64,000 nt of DNA, taken from positions 4,684-68,683 of the forward strand of contig URKJ01000025.1 of the NCBI GenBank assembly GCA_900548385.1, written 5' to 3'. This stretch comes from an uncultured bacterium (GTDB lineage: Bacteria > Verrucomicrobiota > Lentisphaeria > Victivallales > UBA1829). Below the pieces are notes generated by a model, which saw nothing but the letters and a program-made list of their open reading frames with translations, ran no database searches and was not told where the DNA came from. Both the position numbers and the translations under genes were made by a program. Of the stretch, positions 16,328 through 25,585 are shown one piece after another. Within the stretch, counting starts at the first letter, position 1. The number at the start of each line of letters is the position of its first letter.

Positions 16328-19276
16328 TTATTTTGTTTCCTTTTTTACAATGGTGAAGTTGCAGCGGTTCCGGTACAGTTCCGGTTTTCCCGAAAGAGTG
16401 TTTTCTTCCTGTTTTTTCCCGCAGGAGTAATTGTTGATTTTTATGTCGAAACCGAGATAATCGCCGGTTCGCAGGGGAAAGGTTAGATCGAAACTGTAAC
16501 CGGTACTGGAATGTTTCACGTCAAGTTCTGCTTTGCTGTCGGCAAAAGGACCGAGCGATGAGAACTGTTGCTTCGCATAAGGGGTTATGAACAGCCGGAA
16601 ATTTCCATTTGTGTAGTTCTGCGGATGACGCATCGGGGTAATTTCCGGCGCCGGATCGAAAAACAATTCAACCGAATCGGTTTCCCACGGTTTTGCATTT
16701 TCGGGCGTTCCCGGTCTGTCAGCATCGGCTACATTCATCTGGAGGCGAATCTTTTCCCCGTCAAAATGAATGGAGCCTCTGGCGTTTTTCATTTGAAATT
16801 CCTTTGCGTTTACAAGTTCGCGGTTATTGATGACGGTGACCGGAACGGAAATGGTCCGGCCGTTTGCCGCAATTTGAATGGCTGCCTTGTCAGGACGGGT
16901 TTTGTCTGTGATGAGCGGCAGGCGTACAGCGGTTATTCCTCCGGGAGAAAGAGTGAAACGGACCGGTTTCTCTGCCGCAGGAGAACCGGACAGACCGACA
17001 ATGCCGCTTTGTGGTTTGCCGGTTGTATTGTATAAGGTAATCAGGAGGAGATTACCGATACGGCGAGCGACCGGTGCGCAGAAGATCGGCTGTTCCAACC
17101 TGGGCGCCAGAGCTTTCAGCCTTGCCCGGAATTCCCTGTCGCCGAGTTTGCCGGGTTTCAGATAGAATGGAGCATCTCCAAGCTCCTTTCGACCGGGAGG
17201 AAGCGGATTGCCGAAAATATCATATACTTCAAAGCCGGAGAGGTCGGCGGAAAGCCCTTTGACCTTGAGATAGTTCCAGATCGCGGCAACCGCTCTGCCG
17301 TCTTTTTTATAGACATAGCAGATTCCTCCGTGAGGATAACGGAATTTATCAAGGACTTTTGCTCCTTCAAAAAATCTTGCCAAAGCATTGTAGGCGACGA
17401 AATTTTCCGAAGGGATCAGTTCCTGAAAATTCTTCGAATTGATCATGTTCGGTGTAAGCATTCGTTTCCATAAATATTCTCCGGGTATGGCAATAGATTG
17501 TACCGCACCTTCACCGAGGTCGACGAGAAAGCGCCATGCCACATGATGCGGCTGACAGAGAATTTCCTCATAGGTGTCGTGCTTGGCGTTGTGGTCGATC
17601 AGGTAATAAAGCTCGGTGTTCCACAAGGGGAGGGGACGGTGGGGAGCCAGATTTTTCCGGAGATCGGCAATGTATTTGTCCGCCGGATAAATGGCTCCGA
17701 GCTCGCGTCCGCCGTAAGGATGAAAGCTTGCTGCATCGACATATTGGAGACCGCCGAGCTTGATGCACTGATCCATCCACGGACGTGCAGCTGCATTGAA
17801 ATCGCTGGTCAGACAGAATCCGGTGATTTGGGCATCCGGTTGAGCACTGCGGATTGCCCGTTCGGCGATTTTCAGATATTTTATGTATGCTTCGGGGGAG
17901 AGATACAGATTCGGCTCGTTGGTGATTTCATAGACGGGAACCCGTCCGTTGATATGCTTTACCGTCTTGTGGATATAATTTTCAAATGCATCTTCTGGAG
18001 GAAGCAGAATACGTCCATGGAAAGGTTTCCGGCAGTTGGGCGGATTGTTTTTCACGCGTTCCGCGAGCGGCATTGCCCACGGGGGCAGGCTCTGGTTTTG
18101 CCAGCGGGAGCGGATGTCGTTTTCGATGAAGCAGTTCCCTAAGACCGGAAACAGAGTGATGTTGTTCTTTGCGTACAGTTCCAGCTGGCGGTCGAGATGG
18201 GTGAAATTGAACGTTCCTTTTTCCCATTCAACGGCAGGCCAGTCCACACCGCGGACTCCGCCGTCGTGATCGCGCAGAATCCGGCATCCACTTTTGCTCA
18301 ACAGTTCAATGTGTTTGCCGAACGGTGCATTGAAGCACTGGTACGAAGGATATTTCGTTTGGGGGTACTGCCGGAAATAGAGCCCCCCGTTGAAGCTGAC
18401 GGTGTAGTCTTTGGTAATATCCACGGGCTTGGCCTCATAGAGACCGATCACCGAGTAGAAACCGTCATGCGCGATCAGGTTTTTTCCCGTGGTCACAACT
18501 CTTACGGCTCCGAAGCGTTCCGGCGCTGTCCGGAAAGGGTACTCCATCGTTTTTCCGGGCGGAAGATTAACCGCGATTTCTCGGAGGAAAAGAGTTTTTC
18601 TGCTGTATTCGTCGATTCCGCGGACGGTAACTGTTTCCTTATAATCTTTGCCGGTCGGATTGAAAACTTTCAGGATAAGTCCGACCTCTTTTTCCGTTCC
18701 CAGGGTGTAGAGATGGCTATTTGGAACGGCTGCTGCTTCGACCGTTTCCGATTTTGCCGCAGAGCCGGTAATTTTCAACCCGTCGAACCATAGTGTGTTG
18801 GAACCTGCCTCGTCATGTCTGCCGGGACGGATCAGGAGGTGATAGTATCCGGCTTTTTGTGTTTTGAACTTTTTTGTGAATTTTTTCCATCCGACTCCGG
18901 TATTTACCACAATGCTTTCCGCAGACCATTGCGGATCGACCTTGAAGATTCCCAAATAGACCTTTTCTCCGGCTGCTGCACTTCTGATTTTTCCTTCAAA
19001 ATGATAAACCGTATCCGCCTGAAGCAGGAATTCTTTGGAAAAAATGTTATAGTTTTCTTTGTAAGGATTCTCCAGCTTCAGCGAGTTCTTGCCGTGTCCG
19101 GGGGCTCCTGGATAAAGTTTGAGCGGGATGAAATCAAGACCGGGATTCGTATCGGTTCGCAAGTGGCGGATCAGAGCGAATCCATCCGTTCCGAGTTCGA
19201 ACGAGCCGTTGAACGGCAATGCCGAAACACTGATGCTTATGCCTAGAAGCATCAGTAATAATCTATAATGCGTCAT
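16328..19276 (-). CDS. Secreted multidomain clan-A glycoside hydrolase (GH39/GH5-like) with N- and C-terminal binding domains
   Basis: 982 residues from the ATG at 19276, which has AGGA 9 bases upstream; the longer frame runs back into the pseudopilin gene. A signal peptide (1-19) precedes a CBM4/9-like domain (about 20-172, NGSFELGTDGF to LWFDGLKI), an Ig-like part, and a TIM barrel (about 290-620). VYEITNEPN (Glu454) is the acid/base motif and PLWNTELYY (Glu555) the nucleophile, the layout of GH39/GH5/GH51-type enzymes. The final 120 residues resemble CBM9 (IHFDGEKIRLQMNVADAD, DSVELFFDP). Exact family and substrate need a profile search. Confidence 0.82.
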   Translation of the reverse strand: MTHYRLLLMLLGISISVSALPFNGSFELGTDGFALIRHLRTDTNPGLDFIPLKLYPGAPGHGKNSLKLENPYKENYNIFSKEFLLQADTVYHFEGKIRSAAAGEKVYLGIFKVDPQWSAESIVVNTGVGWKKFTKKFKTQKAGYYHLLIRPGRHDEAGSNTLWFDGLKITGSAAKSETVEAAAVPNSHLYTLGTEKEVGLILKVFNPTGKDYKETVTVRGIDEYSRKTLFLREIAVNLPPGKTMEYPFRTAPERFGAVRVVTTGKNLIAHDGFYSVIGLYEAKPVDITKDYTVSFNGGLYFRQYPQTKYPSYQCFNAPFGKHIELLSKSGCRILRDHDGGVRGVDWPAVEWEKGTFNFTHLDRQLELYAKNNITLFPVLGNCFIENDIRSRWQNQSLPPWAMPLAERVKNNPPNCRKPFHGRILLPPEDAFENYIHKTVKHINGRVPVYEITNEPNLYLSPEAYIKYLKIAERAIRSAQPDAQITGFCLTSDFNAAARPWMDQCIKLGGLQYVDAASFHPYGGRELGAIYPADKYIADLRKNLAPHRPLPLWNTELYYLIDHNAKHDTYEEILCQPHHVAWRFLVDLGEGAVQSIAIPGEYLWKRMLTPNMINSKNFQELIPSENFVAYNALARFFEGAKVLDKFRYPHGGICYVYKKDGRAVAAIWNYLKVKGLSADLSGFEVYDIFGNPLPPGRKELGDAPFYLKPGKLGDREFRARLKALAPRLEQPIFCAPVARRIGNLLLITLYNTTGKPQSGIVGLSGSPAAEKPVRFTLSPGGITAVRLPLITDKTRPDKAAIQIAANGRTISVPVTVINNRELVNAKEFQMKNARGSIHFDGEKIRLQMNVADADRPGTPENAKPWETDSVELFFDPAPEITPMRHPQNYTNGNFRLFITPYAKQQFSSLGPFADSKAELDVKHSSTGYSFDLTFPLRTGDYLGFDIKINNYSCGKKQEENTLSGKPELYRNRCNFTIVKKETK

Positions 19277-19301
19277 TTTCTTTTTCCTTGTTTTTTTTGT
19301 T

Positions 19302-20096
19302 TTATTCCCAATACATGCCGGAGCCGTCCGGAATAAATATTTCCCGAAATTTTTTATCACTGAAATGCAGAAAGTTAAGCGTTTCGACATGAGAGTCGAC
19401 AAAAAGCAGATTATCGCGGTTGAGATGACGGGCTGCCAGCCATTCCGCTGAAACTGTCACGTTATGATAATGGCGGGCATTGTTTGTGTCTTTGAAGACG
19501 CTATTGTTTGAATGATTGATGTTGGAGACATCCCAGCAGGTCCCGGCTCCGGAGGGGCGGCGGCACCTGCTTAATTTTTTGAAAGAATATTTGTACATTC
19601 CCGTACTATTGTCCTTGTAGCCGCCGTAACGCAGATTCCAGGTAAGATTGGTAACGGGATACCCCTGGTTGGAATTGGAACCATCATGCCGGAACAGATC
19701 TTCCGGTTTCCCTCCGGGGCAGATGAAGATGGATTTTTCTGTGTTTTTAGCCAGTTCAAAATCGCGTCCGGTCGCATACGGGTGTATCCGGGTGATCCAG
19801 TTGAGCTCGTAATTCATCGGGGCGGAACCCCAGGCACTCAGTGTTGCCGGAGGCCACCAGTCGTCGTAATCCGCAGCATACGCTAACGCACCGGTACCGA
19901 TTTGTTTGAGATTGCTGACACAGGAGATCGCCCGTGCTTTGTCGCGTCCTCTGTTCAGAGCCGGAAGCAGAATACCGGCAAGAATTGCTATAATAGCAAT
20001 AACAATGAGAAGTTCTGTAAGGGTGAAATATAATATTTTGTTTTTGAAGTATGGAAAATGCTGTGTCCGGAAGGATGGACCGTGCGTTGTTTTCAT
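19302..20096 (-). CDS. Pseudopilin-like protein (264 residues)
   Basis: The prepilin motif YFTLTELLIVIAIIAILAG begins near residue 25 after a longer than usual basic leader. Glu at mature position 5 is present. The start at 20096 has AGAGG about 8 bases upstream; the frame also opens at 20129. The tail shows HLNRDNLLFVDSHV, where the usual DG of the H-x9-DG motif is DS. It is placed between a lyase gene and the glycosidase of the same operon, matching the other pseudopilin-hydrolase pairs in the window. Confidence 0.83.
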   Translation of the reverse strand: MKTTHGPSFRTQHFPYFKNKILYFTLTELLIVIAIIAILAGILLPALNRGRDKARAISCVSNLKQIGTGALAYAADYDDWWPPATLSAWGSAPMNYELNWITRIHPYATGRDFELAKNTEKSIFICPGGKPEDLFRHDGSNSNQGYPVTNLTWNLRYGGYKDNSTGMYKYSFKKLSRCRRPSGAGTCWDVSNINHSNNSVFKDTNNARHYHNVTVSAEWLAARHLNRDNLLFVDSHVETLNFLHFSDKKFREIFIPDGSGMYWE

Positions 20097-20144
20097 GATT
20101 GAACCTCTTTCTTTTTGCGGTTTTTGCATACCTTGCTTTTACCG

Positions 20145-21221
20145 TCAATGTCCGGACGGGATGCAGAACAGCAGATCTGCCGCATGTGCACCGGGATAGT
20201 CCGTCAATACGTCGTATGTTTCCTCCAGATCATTTACCATCGAACAGAGCTGAATGAATTCTGTTTCGTCGCTGGCTGCGATCTGCCGGAAGGGCCATTT
20301 CTGCTTTTTGCAGAGATACGGTGCAAGGTAATGGAATGCGCACTTGATTCCTTCGTCCCAAAGATGGATGCCCCATTGTCTGGCGTAAGCGTTGATCCGC
20401 ATCAGCGAAAGCAGATTGAAACAGCTGTAGCTGAGAGAAAGGGTCCGGACGAACTCAAACGGCTGTTCCCCAAGGAATGTGATCTGGTTTTTCATGCGCG
20501 GCAAAGTATTTTCCCGGATTACTTTGCAGGCGAGTCCTTCCAGATTCAGAAATGCACATATTGCTGTTACCTGTGCATCGTGCCAGTTGCCGTGGTTATT
20601 ATTCCAGGAGGCTTCTCTTTGGACAAACGGAGTACTTAAAATCCAAAGCAGGTAGTCTTTGAGCCAGGAACGGAAAGCCTCCGCATTTCCGGCGGTCCAT
20701 TCCCTGTTTTCCGGAAGAGAAGCGACCGCTTCGATCAACTGACAGAGAGGGTGGAAGTCTATGATGCCGCCGCCTTCTTCATTGCCGGGTGTCCGTTGTG
20801 CATAATTGAGATGAGGCCGCATATAGGTCTCCGGTTCCAGAAACCAGGTCTTGAGCAGTGTTCCCGCCCGTTCCGAAAAGCGGGTGTCGCCGGAAAGATT
20901 TCCTGCTGCGACCAGTACCGTTACACGCCGGCAGAAAGCCATCCAGCGGACGATATCGCAAACTTCAAAATCCGGATTGATACAGCCGTCGCGGTAAATC
21001 CACGGTCCGTCTGGGTTTCTGGGATCGGGGAACGAATACTTGGGGATACTGGAGTAGTCGTGAACATCGCCGAACAGCGGTTTTTTCTTTTTTTGCGTGA
21101 CCGCCAGCGGTTCCAGCGGCAGATAGGATTCCGCTTCCCGAATCAGCCCCCTTACGAGTTCCGCCGGGAGCGATTGTTTTTTCTTCACCCAATATTCCGG
21201 AGTGCAGACATGAAAACCCAT
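20145..21221 (-). CDS. Alginate-lyase-family (PF05426-type) polysaccharide lyase, cytoplasmic
   Basis: A 358-residue alpha/alpha-toroid protein. SWNNNHGNWHDAQ (Asn209, His210) is the catalytic-site motif of the alginate lyase superfamily, and the early YSSIPKYSFPDP-WIYRDG segment and HLNYAQRTPG are also typical. There is no signal peptide, so it would act on imported oligosaccharides. AAGGAG lies 5 bases before the start. It is directly downstream of a GntR/LacI chimeric regulator (15 bases) and upstream of the pseudopilin and glycosidase genes. The substrate is a uronate-containing glycan by family analogy; whether alginate itself is unknown. Confidence 0.78.
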   Translation of the reverse strand: MGFHVCTPEYWVKKKQSLPAELVRGLIREAESYLPLEPLAVTQKKKKPLFGDVHDYSSIPKYSFPDPRNPDGPWIYRDGCINPDFEVCDIVRWMAFCRRVTVLVAAGNLSGDTRFSERAGTLLKTWFLEPETYMRPHLNYAQRTPGNEEGGGIIDFHPLCQLIEAVASLPENREWTAGNAEAFRSWLKDYLLWILSTPFVQREASWNNNHGNWHDAQVTAICAFLNLEGLACKVIRENTLPRMKNQITFLGEQPFEFVRTLSLSYSCFNLLSLMRINAYARQWGIHLWDEGIKCAFHYLAPYLCKKQKWPFRQIAASDETEFIQLCSMVNDLEETYDVLTDYPGAHAADLLFCIPSGH

Positions 21222-21236
21222 TTGAGCTCCTTTCTT

Positions 21237-22289
21237 CTATATTTTTGTGGAACGGACGGAAGTTCCGCCGCTTGATTTGCGTTGAATGAAAGTCATCGGT
21301 ACTTTTACGGAGGCGGGAGGCTCCGACGGGCGGTCGATCATTTTCAGGAGCAGGGTACAGGCTTCTTCAACCAGAACTTTGTGGTCGAAGGTGGCCGTGG
21401 TCAGCGGTACGGTTGAACCATAGAGAAATTCCAGATTTTCCAGTCCGGCGACCCCGATGTCTTCCGGGACGCGGAATCCCAGTTTGGATAATTCCTGAAT
21501 CACTTCGACAGCCAGCTTATCATTGGGAACGAAAAAAGAGTCCGGGGGCTGCTGTGACTCCATGATCTCCCGGAGTTTCCATCGTGTTTCCGGTTTTCTG
21601 ATGTGCCATTCCAACGGTGGGAATGCCTGGAGTCCGGCCTCTTTCATCGCATCATAATAAGCCTGAATTCGGGGGACGAAACTGGCCTGGTTGAATTCTG
21701 TGGAGTCGATCGTGATCACTCCGGTCCTGCGGTAGCCGTTGCGAATCAGATGATGCATTACGTCCAGGCTCCCCTGGTAAAAATCCGGTGTTACGGACGG
21801 TAGTCCGCAGTTGTTGCCGAGGCTTGTGATGAAGACGCAGGGAATTTTCCGCGCGGTCAGCTGCTCCATCAGCGGCGTGCGCAGAGTAATCAGCGCGCCC
21901 GCCAGATTGTCGAGATCGTGCGTGGGGAGCAGTTCATCCTCCTGCAGTGCGAGATCAATGTATCCGGCTTTGCGGACGGTACGTTGGAAGCAGGTGTAGC
22001 GGAGAGCATCTTGCTGATCGAGCCGGGTGTTGCCGGGTTTGTCGAAAATATAGGCAAGCAGTTTTTTATCCAGCCGTTTCTGCACATCGCGTGCGACGAA
22101 CGTTCCGCTTCCTTTGAAAGTCTCCAGACAGCCGGCGTTTTTCAACGACTGCACCGCCCGGAATGCGATTACATAACTGCAGTTGAATTCCGCGCACATT
22201 TCCCGGATTGACGGCAATTTTTCGCCGGCAGCATATTTCCCTGTTTTCAGCCGCTGCAGAAGCTCGTCTTCCACTTTCCGTACCAACAT
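21237..22289 (-). CDS. GntR-LacI chimeric transcriptional regulator (AraR-like)
   Basis: 350 residues. The N-terminus (1-70) is a GntR winged helix: GKYAAGEKLPSIREMCAEFNCSY and GSGTFVAR. The rest (about 75-345) is a LacI/GalR-type sugar-binding domain with RRTGVITIDS, FFVPNDKLAVEVIQELSKLG and VPEDIGVAGLENL. The combination is known from AraR of Bacillus. It is the first gene of the five-gene polysaccharide operon and probably represses it until a sugar binds. Confidence 0.9.
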   Translation of the reverse strand: MLVRKVEDELLQRLKTGKYAAGEKLPSIREMCAEFNCSYVIAFRAVQSLKNAGCLETFKGSGTFVARDVQKRLDKKLLAYIFDKPGNTRLDQQDALRYTCFQRTVRKAGYIDLALQEDELLPTHDLDNLAGALITLRTPLMEQLTARKIPCVFITSLGNNCGLPSVTPDFYQGSLDVMHHLIRNGYRRTGVITIDSTEFNQASFVPRIQAYYDAMKEAGLQAFPPLEWHIRKPETRWKLREIMESQQPPDSFFVPNDKLAVEVIQELSKLGFRVPEDIGVAGLENLEFLYGSTVPLTTATFDHKVLVEEACTLLLKMIDRPSEPPASVKVPMTFIQRKSSGGTSVRSTKI

Positions 22290-22333
22290 GATTCATTACC
22301 TTTGAGTATATTTATGTTATATCACTTGACTAA

Positions 22334-22361
22334 ATTATAATACATTTTTGAAAATTGTCAA
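22334..22361 (-). promoter_or_regulatory. Sigma70-type promoter of the polysaccharide operon
   Basis: On the minus strand: TTGACA (22361-22356), 16-base spacer, TATAAT (22339-22334), 44 bases before the regulator start. Both boxes match consensus. Confidence 0.7.
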
Positions 22362-22543
22362 TAGGAAAAAGAAAAAAATCCGGAATTTTTTCTGGAATAT
22401 AATCCGGATCGGTTCATTCTTTTTATAACTGGATCGCTGAATTTTGATTTCTTCCAGCAAAATCAGTTTTTCCAAAAATTACGCTTCCTCAAATACGGTA
22501 ATGCGTCATATCACTGACGGACGGAGCAAATCGAAGCCATACA

Positions 22544-22888
22544 TCAGCATGATGCCCACGATGCATGCAGAAATGCACAGACGATGAATACCATTCCCGC
22601 AACCGGAAGACAGATTGCTTTCCAGAAACGCTTGTTGCGGAAAAACAACGGAATCTCCGGTCTTTTCCGGATCCTGAAATATCCGATCAGCTCAATCAGC
22701 GTGACAGTCAGAAACAGAGGCAGCAGAAGCTCCACGCCGGAAGAGCCGTAACTCACGCTCAAAGGCCAGATACTGCCCAGCAAGGCAAGTTCACCGAAAT
22801 CCAACCACGACGGACGAATCAGTGCCAAAATGACAAATGCCGCCATCCCAACTGAAAAAACAACGGAACAGAGCAGATAGACTTCCAT
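22544..22888 (-). CDS. Small membrane protein of unknown function
   Basis: A 114-residue protein with about four hydrophobic segments (near 5-25, 30-48, 53-70 and 90-110) and a basic loop FRIRKRPE. I do not recognise the family. Its ATG directly follows the TGA of the leucine-rich-repeat-like gene, so the two are translationally coupled and probably work together at the membrane. Confidence 0.6.
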   Translation of the reverse strand: MEVYLLCSVVFSVGMAAFVILALIRPSWLDFGELALLGSIWPLSVSYGSSGVELLLPLFLTVTLIELIGYFRIRKRPEIPLFFRNKRFWKAICLPVAGMVFIVCAFLHASWASC

Positions 22889-24025
22889 TCAGCGTTCCTC
22901 CTTCCGCTTTCTCTTCCGGATGAAAAACTGATAAACGGCGACCCAACCTCCGGTCAGAATGAGTCCGGTGATGTAGAAAGTCCAGATCACCATCGGGGTT
23001 TCCAAAAATTCCGGTGTGCAGTAAACCGTTGCCTGCGGCGGCAGCCCGTCCGGCAGTCCCCAGCGCGTCGCGGGAAGATTGTCCAGCGTCAACTCCTGAA
23101 TCGAAGAACCGGTGAGAGCGGAGAAATCGGAAAGACGCGGCAAACGGCGCAATTCCAGTTCTCGTATGGAAATGCTCTCCAGCCCGTCGAGATTTTCAAG
23201 TTCCAGATTGCTCAGGGACAGTTTCTTCAACCGGGGCGCTTCCGGAAGCCGGAGCGTTTTTCCGCCGATTCCGCTCAGACGAAGTGTCTCAAGATTGGGG
23301 AAGCGCAGGCACGCCAGCCGTTCAAAATTCCAGATTCCGCCGGGGCGCGGGCGGCTCAACTTCCGGGGGGCTGCGGTTTCGTACGCAAAACCTCTACCGG
23401 TGTCAAAGGTGAGGCTTTTCAGTGATTCATGACGAAAGACCGGGAACTCGCGCAGGCGTGGCGCGGACAGCTGCAGCGAGCTGACCGGAGCATCGGGAGA
23501 GAGCAGAAGCCGTTCCAGTTCCGGTGCGTTGCAGATGACAAGTCTGTTCAGATTGGGGATCCCGCGCAGATCCAGTTCTTTCCCGTGCAGGATGTTGATG
23601 TTCAGGGTTTCCAGTTCCGGGAAGTTTCTGCCGTTCAATTCCTCTGCATCAAGTTCGCCCCAGTAGTTTCCGGAGATCGTTCTCAGCCGGTCGGCGGGCA
23701 GAAGCCTGAGATTTTTCACTTTTCCGCGCGAAAAGGCGAAGCTGTCCAGATGAAACTTCTGGAGCGGTGCAAGATCGACCGCCGAAAGCGGTGTATTGCA
23801 AATCTGATCGACGGAAATGCTTCGATATCCCAGATCCGGCAGGTCGGGAATCCGGATATGACTGCCATCGCAGCAGATTTCCAGCGAATCGTATTTTCCG
23901 GAATCCCATTCCGAGCGCAACCGGATCAGTGCATCCGTCCGATTCAGATACAGCCGGTAGTCATCGCCATACAGCGCTATACAGAAAACGAAAAGAATCA
24001 GAACCTGCAGAAAATTTCTTTTCAT
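22889..24025 (-). CDS. Leucine-rich-repeat-like protein with signal peptide and C-terminal membrane anchor
   Basis: 378 residues from the ATG at 24025 (GGAG 10 bases upstream). A signal peptide (1-20) is followed by irregular LRR-type repeats of roughly 20-25 residues (LRTISGNYWGELDAEEL, FPELETLNINI, FPNLETLRLSGI, APRLKKLSLSNLELENLDGL), then a single transmembrane helix near residues 345-368 and a basic end KRKRKEER that should face the cytoplasm. LRR domains usually bind protein; the ligand is unknown. It forms a two-gene unit with a small membrane protein. Confidence 0.7.
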   Translation of the reverse strand: MKRNFLQVLILFVFCIALYGDDYRLYLNRTDALIRLRSEWDSGKYDSLEICCDGSHIRIPDLPDLGYRSISVDQICNTPLSAVDLAPLQKFHLDSFAFSRGKVKNLRLLPADRLRTISGNYWGELDAEELNGRNFPELETLNINILHGKELDLRGIPNLNRLVICNAPELERLLLSPDAPVSSLQLSAPRLREFPVFRHESLKSLTFDTGRGFAYETAAPRKLSRPRPGGIWNFERLACLRFPNLETLRLSGIGGKTLRLPEAPRLKKLSLSNLELENLDGLESISIRELELRRLPRLSDFSALTGSSIQELTLDNLPATRWGLPDGLPPQATVYCTPEFLETPMVIWTFYITGLILTGGWVAVYQFFIRKRKRKEER

Positions 24026-24455
24026 GTGTATTCGTCTCCTTTTCAATGCTTGAAATTATTATTCATCCTGTGGCGGAAATCGCAATTCGGCAAATGGCAG
24101 AATGGAATAATTATTGCTTTTGCAATATAACGTTCCGATATCTCTTTTGCAAGCAGAATTTTTTTTCGTTTGCAAGTAGAACTTTGTGCGAATATTTTTA
24201 CGGAATTCAATCTGCCGGGTACGCATTGTGCAGAAACGCCCGGTCTTTGAAATGTACCGCACATTGCCGTTTGACATAACAGGAGAAGCAATGTGCAGAG
24301 ACAGGTGGGACGGAGCGGAGCAGATAGAATTCTTTCGGTATATGGTTGAAAGAGTATCCCTTGCGACGAATACAGGAAATTTGCAGAGGATACTGGCAGT
24401 CAGGAAACTTTTATGGAGTAAAATCGGGAAAAAACGGATTTTTTCAAAATGCCTA
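24026..24455. other. Intergenic stretch before the LacI gene
   Basis: About 430 bases with no supported gene. It separates divergent units and ends at the strong LacI promoter. Confidence 0.45.
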
Positions 24456-24484
24456 TTGACAAAAATCAGCTTTTGGTGTATAAT
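24456..24484 (+). promoter_or_regulatory. Consensus sigma70 promoter of the LacI-GH50-pseudopilin unit
   Basis: TTGACA (24456-24461), exactly 17 bases, TATAAT (24479-24484). A palindromic operator begins 7 bases after the -10 box, over the expected start of transcription. Confidence 0.8.
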
Positions 24485-24490
24485 TTAAAT

Positions 24491-24510
24491 ATGATTCACC
24501 GCTGAATCAT
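24491..24510. promoter_or_regulatory. LacI-type palindromic operator
   Basis: ATGATTCACC-GCTGAATCAT, 9 of 10 positions symmetric about a central CG, as in LacI/GalR family operators. It covers the predicted transcription start of the LacI gene, so it should mediate autorepression. Confidence 0.7.
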
Positions 24511-24537
24511 GATTAAAATCAGATCGGAGGCGTCGGA

Positions 24538-25560
24538 ATGAGAGTGACATTGAGCGAGGTTGCGAAAAAAGCAGGAGTTTCCGTGGCGACGGCGGCAAAG
24601 GTGATTTCCGGAAACAAGGGCAATATCCGCGTCAGCGAAAAGACACGGGAAAAAATCCGCATGGCCGCGGCGGAAATGAATTACCGCCCGAATTATAATG
24701 CTCAGCGGCTCGCCGGACGTGCAAGCAAGGTGATCGGGATTCTGATTGAGAAAAACGCGTCCGGACCGTTGTTTCAGATGCTCGGAGAGATCGAACGGGA
24801 GGCCGCGGAATACGGTTATCGCTGCATGATCGGCGAATTTAAAAAAGAGGTCCGGCTGCAGCGGGAGCAGTATGATATTTTCATGCAGCATGGAGTGGAT
24901 GGTGTGATCTGTATGCCCAGCGACTATCTGGAAGATTCCCCGGAGTTTCAGCAGGCGTTTGCCGGGGTGTTGGGAAACACCGTTTTTGTGGATAATCCCT
25001 GTCTGCCCGGTTCGGCGTATATTCATGTGGACCGGAAAGCGGCGATACGGAACGTTGTCCGGCATTTGTATGAACGGGGAGCCAGACGGATCGCACAGTT
25101 TCGCGGCAATGTGCCGTACCGCACTTCCGTCGAGCGTCGCGACGGGTATTTGCAGGCGATGGCGGAGCTCGGTTTTTCCGTGGAAGACACCTTTCTCATT
25201 GAAATTGAACCGCATTTTACGGGACCGGAAACGATGGCGGATGCGGAACGGGTTGTCCGGGAGTACATCATACCGGGAAAGATCGACGCGGTGACGGCTT
25301 CCAACGATCTTTATGCGGCGGCTCTGCTGAACCGGCTTCATGCCGCCGGGTTGCGCGTTCCGGAAGATGTGAGGGTGGTCGGATATAATAACAGCGATTA
25401 CACTTATTGTACGCAGCCGCCGCTGACGAGCGTTGACGACAATGTCCGCCGGCAGGCAAAGGCGGTTGTCGCTCTGCTGCTGCGGAAGCTGGAGGATCAC
25501 GCAGTACAGGGTGAATATGAACGGATCATTCCGGATCTGGTTGTCCGGGAATCAACATGA
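24538..25560 (+). CDS. LacI-family transcriptional regulator
   Basis: 340 residues. TLSEVAKKAGVSVATAAKVIS is the N-terminal HTH and NYRPNYNAQRLAGRAS the hinge; the sugar-binding core shows GILIEKNASGP, VDGVICMPSDY, AVTASNDLYAAALLNRLHAAG and VPEDVRVVGYNN. GGAGG lies 8 bases before the ATG. Downstream are the GH50-like enzyme (25 bases) and a pseudopilin, almost certainly its targets; a matching operator also sits in front of the U32/Fe-S operon at 37.9 kb. Confidence 0.92.
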   Translation: MRVTLSEVAKKAGVSVATAAKVISGNKGNIRVSEKTREKIRMAAAEMNYRPNYNAQRLAGRASKVIGILIEKNASGPLFQMLGEIEREAAEYGYRCMIGEFKKEVRLQREQYDIFMQHGVDGVICMPSDYLEDSPEFQQAFAGVLGNTVFVDNPCLPGSAYIHVDRKAAIRNVVRHLYERGARRIAQFRGNVPYRTSVERRDGYLQAMAELGFSVEDTFLIEIEPHFTGPETMADAERVVREYIIPGKIDAVTASNDLYAAALLNRLHAAGLRVPEDVRVVGYNNSDYTYCTQPPLTSVDDNVRRQAKAVVALLLRKLEDHAVQGEYERIIPDLVVREST

Positions 25561-25585
25561 AAATAATAATGAAATGAGGTGAAAT

